Assembly (NCBI GenBank): GCA_025506515.1
Contig: CM046444.1
Location: 120,886,930 to 120,950,929, forward strand
DNA length: 64,000 nt
Direction: 5' to 3'
DNA from: Flaveria trinervia
Taxonomy: Eukaryota > Streptophyta > Magnoliopsida > Asterales > Asteraceae
This document shows positions 61,111 to 64,000 of the stretch, piece after piece (the stretch's first letter is position 1; the number at the start of each line of letters is the position of its first letter). A program made the translations under genes and the position numbers. The notes beneath the pieces are model-generated. The model did no database searches and had not been told where the DNA came from. It saw only the letters and a program-made list of their open reading frames with translations.

Positions 61111-64000
61111 CCGTTCAATTTCATTCCCTTCTTATTTTGTTTTTTCTTGATTTAAACCTTTTATATTTCCTTTTTCAAGGTTTTTAGATTTCCTTTTTAT
61201 TTCTTTTTTAACCTCACCCTCTTTCAAGTAAATTGTTATATTTCTATTCTTTTATTGTTTATATTGATTTAGTTTCTTTATAACTTATTTTTAATATTTA
61301 TTTGATATAGTATTGTAGCTTGTCAAGTGTTAAATTTGGGTTTATCATACGAGACCATCTTACGTGTAATCAGACCTAACACTTTTATAAATAAATATTT
61401 TATTTCTGTAACAAACATTGTTGAGACATTTTTTTTAAACATACATTTTTTAAACATACAACTAGCTTTTATTATTTTACAAGATGATAGAGAATGGTTA
61501 AAATAAAAAGTCTTCCAAATCTAAAAAATATAAAAAGTAATCTTAACCATAAATATATTTAATTAATGGTTGAAATCAAATTGTAGAGAAAAGTTTGTTA
61601 GAAAGGTATTCTATTTTTGTTGATTTTTTTGCAAGTTTTTCCATTTTTTAAACGTTCATAACTTTTATGTACGACATTATTTTTATTATTATTAAAACTA
61701 CACCATAAGAACGAGTGTTTCTTTCTCTTTAAAACAATCACAATATTCAAATATAAAAATAATATTTTTTTATGTTTTTAAACTCATATCTCGTCATTGT
61801 ATTGTTACTGTAGGCCATTGTGTATTTTTATTGCTTATTATGTTTTCTTGAATACTACTGTGTTTTTCTAGAATGATGAATTTTAGAAAAATATAATGAT
61901 GAAATAATATTATTATGTATCTTTAATATGTATAACACAATAATAACGTAAAATTTATTTAATCTAATAAATCAAAACCAATGATAAAATAACACCACGT
62001 TTCATTGTGTCTTTTGATCATCATTGTATCATTTTGAACACTATTGTGTTTTGAAAAATACATAAGTGAAATAACATCAATGTGTAATTCTAATTGTAAA
62101 CACAATGATAGACAACAACAAGTTTATGCAAACTATAGAATTAATGACAAAATTAACACATTGTATTATCTTCAACTCTATAAATTTTGAAAATATATCA
62201 GTAAAAGTATACCACTATGTAGTTCTAGTAATAAAACATAATGATAGATAATAAATTTATATAATCTATAGAATTAGTAAAAAAACAACATAAAATAATC
62301 TAAAACATAAAACACAATAATTCTACTACTCTAATAAAATGGTAACTATGTTTGCCACCACATCCAATGACACATGTCATATTGACATTTAATGATAGAT
62401 ATTTTTCCGCCAAAATAATTAAATCTACAATTTTTGTATTAAAATTTTAAAATATATATTTTGTTTTCAAAATTAACGGAATATAAATTAAAATCCTTTC
62501 ATTTTAAACTAAAAAACATATATCTCTTACTTTTACTTTTACCAAACTCTATTGGTTAACTTTTAAAAATACTTTTTTATCAAATATTTATTTTTAAAAG
62601 ACAAAATAAGTCATAACTCAAAAATAATTATTTACTTTAAGATTGTATAGTACCACTTAAAGGCACACCAATTATAATATGTTATATGTTTTTTCTATAT
62701 AAACTATTATTAGTAAAAATAAAGATTTGGTTTTAGAAATTATAATAAAATTTTATTAAAAATGTATATAAATTAGACATCAATATTTTCAATTGTCATT
62801 TATTTTATTACCGTCTCTTTTTTTTCTTTTTTCATTTGTTACCATCAACAAAATTATTATTTTTCAAAATTTAAGATGTTTTAAACTAATTTTTGAAACA
62901 TGTTCTTATTACGTTAGAAATATATATTTTTTATTTTACAAGTGGTTTCTTTAATTTATCAAATAATGCTTTTTTCTATTTTCTTTTTATCCATTTTATT
63001 ATAATATTGTTCATTAAGATATAACTTTTTAATCAAGTCTATTAAGATATAAACTAGTTATTTTTTAATGTGGAATTTAAAAGATTCTTTTGATTGATTT
63101 TTACATAGTCAATGCTTATTGTATTATATGTGAGCGTAAGTTTAATAGTAAACTCAACTATAAATGTGTATGATTATATGTTATAATTAGTACGAAAAAA
63201 CATTGGACCCTTCTTTCTATGAGATTTTTTCTTTAGTAAATTTTCATACAAGTTTACTTACACCATCATATTTTACGTTATTTTTCATTTACAATTGTTT
63301 GAGATAAGATTAGTCAATATTTTACTTTTTCTTAATTGTCACGTTAGGTTATTTAATTAAAATTTTTAACTCATGTACATTTCAATGGTTTTCTTGTACA
63401 AAACTTTGATGAAAATTTGATATTGTTTATTACTTATATTTTTACTCATATGTAATTTTAATCTTATAATTTAAAATATTGTTTTAAAACTAATAAAATT
63501 TTATTTTATTTACTATTTTATTTTTTTAACCCATGTAATACACGTGTTTACTAAAGTTAGTAATACATATAACAAATGATGTAAAATATAGTGATAACTT
63601 TGTAAAATAGTAACAATTTTTTAAAAGTGTTACAATTAGGTAACTAAAGTTTTAAAAGTGTTCTAATTAGGTTACTCAGTTTTTATATTTTATTTAAATA
63701 AGAAGTCTTAACATGTTTTTTAGCATGTTATACTTTTGGTTTTAGTTAGAAAATATTTTTTTCTATCTTTTGATGCTGATGTGAAATGTTGATGTAATTT
63801 TAGGTGCTTTTTAATTTTTTATAATTAACATGTTTTTTTAGTTTTTAATATAATTTTATATATCAAAAATTCTGACTCACATGTCTTCTCCACCGTTACT
63901 TTCTTGACATAAGAAATTTTAATAATGACTCGATTTGATTGTTTGGTGATCTAATTTGAGAAAAATATGCATGATTGACTAACATAATGACTAAAATACA

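Larger units (their letters stand above)
59392..64000. other. AT-rich intergenic region, no gene recognised
   Basis: The first few hundred bases should contain the RCC1 gene promoter. Beyond that, only AT-rich sequence with a tandem pair (60541-60860) and a tRNA-like SINE relic (61036-61110). Open frames are short and low in complexity. Confidence 0.65.

Overview
The window is nuclear DNA from a flowering plant. Its genes carry GT-AG introns, their products match Arabidopsis-type plant families, and the spacers are AT-rich and full of transposons. A eudicot is likely. An asterid such as a member of the Asteraceae is my guess, not something the sequence proves. There are no operons, CRISPR arrays or tRNA/rRNA genes.

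Six host genes are supported. (1) 3701-5059 (-) is an intronless AGC-VIII protein kinase of the WAG1/WAG2 type (auxin-transport control). (2) 14911-18392 (+) is ERO1, the ER thiol oxidase, in ten coding exons. (3) 19801-25107 (-) is chloroplast translation initiation factor IF-2 (FUG1 type), in twelve exons. (4) 34037-38239 (+) is a C3HC zinc-finger protein of the ILP1/ZC3HC1 (NIPA) type, in seven exons. (5) 56302-57077 (+) is a small plastid-type protein that resembles the NifU C-terminal domain without its cysteines; its first intron has a GC donor. (6) 57291-59391 (-) is an RCC1-repeat protein in four exons. Genes 2 and 3 converge, 3 and 4 diverge, and 5 and 6 converge. FUG1 next to ILP1 matches consecutive Arabidopsis locus numbers (At1g17220/At1g17210), so this looks like conserved microsynteny stretched by transposons.

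Two of the conserved genes need a one-base correction, or for one of them a very short intron, to read through: FUG1 at an A5 run (24048-24052) and ILP1 near 36700. Both may be consensus errors or real lesions.

The spacers hold a foldback element (613-908), a MULE-like MITE with a 9-bp TSD (2925-3270), a SINE with a long TSD (6140-6382), a 2.5-kb solo LTR with a nested tRNA-like SINE (11295-13829), a putative Helitron 3' end (27260-27287), a 1.1-kb TIR element (31073-32163) and a decayed Copia retrotransposon (40391-44501). AT-rich sequence with no recognised gene fills 59.4-64 kb.

The least ordinary part is 44.7-55.1 kb. It is a non-coding higher-order repeat cluster containing a ~240-bp tandem array with a conserved palindrome, a segment of about 3.3 kb in which the same modules run in the opposite direction, inverted copies of one TIR element at both edges of that segment, and a ~120-bp satellite apparently amplified from part of the larger repeat.
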